NCBI GenBank assembly: GCA_021775385.1
Contig: JAJFHW010000069.1
Span: 1-7,710 of the forward strand
DNA: 7,710 nucleotides
Source of the DNA: Hyphomicrobiales bacterium
Lineage (GTDB): Bacteria; Pseudomonadota; Alphaproteobacteria; Rhizobiales; HXMU1428-3
Direction of reading: 5' to 3'
Position numbers and translations under genes: made by a program. Positions 6,129 through 7,710 of the stretch are shown here, piece by piece (the stretch's first letter is position 1; each line of letters opens with the position of its first letter). The notes below the pieces were generated by a model. It ran no database searches. It was not told where the DNA came from and saw only the letters and a list, made by a program, of their open reading frames with translations.

Positions 6129-7160
6129 ATGGCCTTTGGGCGCGCCCGGCGGCGTTATAAAGATGATGGGTCATATTGGCCTGGCTTTGTTGACGCAATG
6201 GCCACATTGCTGCTCGTCATGACATTTCTTTTGTCTGTGCTCTCGGTTGCCCAATATTTTGTAACACAAGAAGCAACAGGCAAAGACAACGCCATCCAAA
6301 CCTTGAACCGCCAAATCCTTCAATTAACCAACCTTCTTTCGCTCGAGAAAAATGATAAGAAAGATTTAGAAAGCAATTTAGCTCTTCTAAAAGCCACCCT
6401 TGCAGAAAGTCAGGATAAAGGTAACAAACTAGAAGCGCTTATAGGCCTTGGTGACAGCAAAGACAGAAATGCTAAACTACAAATTGATGAGCTCAACAAA
6501 CGCCTTAAAGGTGAAAAAGAACTCTCAAAAGAAGCAACCACTCAAGTCGCTCTTTTAAATCAACAATTAGCTGCACTGCGTCGCCAAATCGCCGCGCTAA
6601 ATGAAGCTCTCAATGCCTCAGAAGCCAAAGATAAAGAACAAAAAGAACAGTTAAAAGATTTAGGCGCACGGCTCAACGTAGCATTAGCCAAACGCGTACA
6701 AGAACTCAGCCAATATAGATCAGACTTTTTCGGCCGCCTGCGCAAACTGCTTGGCAACCGCCCTGGTATCCGCGTTGTCGGAGACCGGTTCGTCTTTCAA
6801 TCTGAAGTCTTATTTCCCTCTGGTTCGGACGAATTAAACCCAGCCGGTCAAATAGAGATGAGCAAACTCGCTTCAGCAATTAACGAAATCCGCCAAAAGA
6901 TACCAGCAAAGATAAAATGGGTTTTACGGATCGATGGTCACACAGACCGCCAACCAATTAACACACCGCGCTTCCCTTCAAACTGGGAACTCTCATCATC
7001 ACGTGCAACATCTGTGGTGCGTTATTTAATCAATGAAGGCGTACCAGCTAACCGCCTGGTCGCAGCCGGCTTTGGTGAAAACCATCCATTGGACACAGCA
7101 AATTCACCTGAAGCCTTTGCGAAAAACCGCCGCATTGAATTAAAATTGACTGAGAAATAA
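6129..7160 (+). CDS. MotB/TolR-like stator partner with OmpA peptidoglycan-binding domain
   Basis: A 343-residue, single-pass inner-membrane protein that should pair with the preceding channel subunit and anchor it to peptidoglycan. A short basic cytoplasmic tail (RARRRYK) leads into one membrane helix at about 18-45. Asp22 in PGFVDAMATLLLVMTFLL is placed like the ion-carrying Asp32 of E. coli MotB. Residues about 52-197 are a long, heptad-like charged coiled coil, followed by an OmpA_C-like domain (about 215-342). That domain has IDGHTDRQPI (268-277), NWELSSSRA (285-293), the peptidoglycan-contact residues Asp269 and Arg292 by analogy with OmpA, and KNRRIEL (332-338). The ATG follows the channel stop codon by one base, with AGAGGACG as SD inside the upstream gene. 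No lipobox is present. It is not ExbD or TolR, which lack the OmpA domain; flagellar MotB is not supported by context. Confidence 0.9.
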   Translation: MAFGRARRRYKDDGSYWPGFVDAMATLLLVMTFLLSVLSVAQYFVTQEATGKDNAIQTLNRQILQLTNLLSLEKNDKKDLESNLALLKATLAESQDKGNKLEALIGLGDSKDRNAKLQIDELNKRLKGEKELSKEATTQVALLNQQLAALRRQIAALNEALNASEAKDKEQKEQLKDLGARLNVALAKRVQELSQYRSDFFGRLRKLLGNRPGIRVVGDRFVFQSEVLFPSGSDELNPAGQIEMSKLASAINEIRQKIPAKIKWVLRIDGHTDRQPINTPRFPSNWELSSSRATSVVRYLINEGVPANRLVAAGFGENHPLDTANSPEAFAKNRRIELKLTEK

Positions 7161-7344
7161 GTTGTTATTTTCTCTTACGGTTATTCTTGTGCTGAAGCTA
7201 ACACAAGGCCTCCGAGAGGTGACGCTAAGCGCCGGGCTACACTCTCGCTCCGCTATCTCCTGATGTTTGACCCGGTTGCTGGTGGGCAACTGAAGGAAAT
7301 CATAAGCGCTTGGAATAGCCGTGAGTGAGATAAAAAAACTCTAA
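7161..7344. other. Convergent intergenic region
   Basis: This region separates two converging genes. It contains no gene; most of it is the second copy of the mosaic repeat. I see no intrinsic terminator with a T-tract for either gene. On the minus strand the seven Ts at 7338-7332 lie just past the ABC gene stop but lack a stem before them. Confidence 0.6.
7186..7338. repeat. REP-like mosaic intergenic repeat, copy 2
   Basis: Hairpin-rich, GC-richer stretch with CTTGTG/CACAAG (7186-7191 with 7202-7207), CGAGAG/CTCTCG (7213-7218 with 7242-7247) and GTTGC/GCAAC (7275-7279 with 7286-7290). It shares with copy 1 the identical block TGGAATAGCCGTGAG (7311-7325, same strand) followed by AGATAAAAA, and in inverted orientation GGCCTCCGAGAGG (7207-7219), GCGCCGGGCT (7229-7238) and CTCGCTCCGCT (7244-7254). 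The order of two modules differs between copies, so they are mosaics rather than simple duplicates. It sits between convergent genes, a typical REP location. Confidence 0.6.
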
Positions 7345-7710
7345 TCAGCTCACATCGCGCTGCAATTGCGTCCGAGCTAGCTCAGCATATATTCCACTCT
7401 TCGAAAGAAGCGCTTCATGCGTCCCCTCTTCAACAAACTGGCCCTTATCAAAAACCAAAATCCGGTCTGCTGTTACAACGGTTGAAAGACGATGCGCAAT
7501 AATCAAACTAGTGCGCCCTTTTAATACATCTTCTAATGCAAGCTGAACCTTCTCTTCACTCCCCGCATCAAGCGCACTCGTTGCTTCATCAAGTAGCAAA
7601 ATAGGCGCTTGGCGCAAAATAGCACGCGCTAAAGCAATACGCTGACGTTGTCCACCAGAAAGACCTTGGCCTCCTTCGCCTATCCGCGTTTCATAACCCT
7701 CAGCAAAGCT
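7345..7710 (-). CDS. ABC-exporter ATPase, C-terminal part (partial)
   Basis: The last 121 residues of an ABC transporter nucleotide-binding domain, reading in frame to the window edge; the N-terminal part, including any membrane domain and Walker A, lies outside. The order is canonical: signature LSGGQRQR (17-24), Walker B ILLLDE (37-42), D-loop SALD (45-48), the H-switch IIAHRLST with His73, then the C-terminal [16 protein letters not shown] region. These features, especially the [16 protein letters not shown] wording and the HEALL..GIYAEL tail, are those of fused membrane-plus-ATPase exporters of the MsbA/ABCB group. The substrate cannot be told from this part. A TTG codon at 7617-7615 is internal and not the start. 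The gene is convergent with the stator pair. Confidence 0.93.
   Translation of the reverse strand, partial: SFAEGYETRIGEGGQGLSGGQRQRIALARAILRQAPILLLDEATSALDAGSEEKVQLALEDVLKGRTSLIIAHRLSTVVTADRILVFDKGQFVEEGTHEALLSKSGIYAELARTQLQRDVS

Noticed and set aside
5144..7160. Zorya-type anti-phage defence (ZorA/ZorB-like pair)
   Set aside because: The channel and OmpA pairing resembles ZorAB, but the channel subunit lacks the very long ZorA tail, no ZorC/D/E gene follows, and the next gene is a convergent ABC exporter.
5144..7160. Flagellar stator MotA/MotB
   Set aside because: No flagellar genes are in view, and the long coiled coil and channel architecture differ from flagellar stators. Automated names based on the superfamily would be misleading.
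7345..7617. A complete 90-residue ATPase starting at 7617
   Set aside because: That start is an internal TTG. The frame stays open to the window edge and includes the LSGGQ signature upstream, so the gene is simply truncated by the window.

Overview
The window looks like a chromosomal, largely housekeeping segment from an alphaproteobacterium, most likely of the Hyphomicrobiales (Rhizobiales) or a relative. The base composition is moderately AT-rich (by eye, not counted). The evidence for this placement is an inositol-monophosphatase with the N-terminal wording typical of alphaproteobacterial SuhB-like proteins, a TolQ/MotA-like plus OmpA/MotB-like pair of the alphaproteobacterial type beside it, and the order gap, thiamine-phosphate-synthase-like, Sel1, efp, suhB, which I recall (not checked) from rhizobial and Brucella-type genomes.

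Layout. 20-1030: gap, glyceraldehyde-3-phosphate dehydrogenase, ending in a textbook intrinsic terminator (1061-1094). 1171-1332: a GC-richer, hairpin-rich, REP-like intergenic repeat. 1378-2070: a divergent thiamine-phosphate-synthase-fold protein lacking most recognisable catalytic residues. 2121-3131: an exported or membrane-anchored Sel1-repeat protein. 3132-3491: a gene-free leader region with a 26-bp-period tandem duplication, a hairpin and a possible efp promoter. 3492-4058: efp, elongation factor P. 4158-4949: suhB-like inositol-monophosphatase, for which a GTG start is preferred. 4950-5143: a leader with a stem-loop lying between a good Shine-Dalgarno sequence and the next start. 5144-6127 and 6129-7160: a tightly coupled pair, a MotA/TolQ/ExbB-type proton channel subunit and an OmpA-domain partner with a TM aspartate and a long coiled coil. 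7186-7338: a second hairpin-rich repeat that shares modules with the first. 7345-7710: the C-terminal end of an ABC-exporter ATPase on the minus strand, running off the window.

How the genes relate. Gap is central carbon metabolism and efp is translation. The channel/OmpA pair is the only obvious multi-subunit machine: a predicted ion-driven, peptidoglycan-anchored inner-membrane motor of the ExbBD/TolQR/MotAB superfamily with no flagellar, Tol-Pal or Zorya partners in view. I see no CRISPR array, tRNA, rRNA, transposase or phage gene. The most noteworthy non-coding signals are the two mosaic repeats at transcription-unit boundaries and the hairpin that appears to set the SD-to-start distance of the channel gene.
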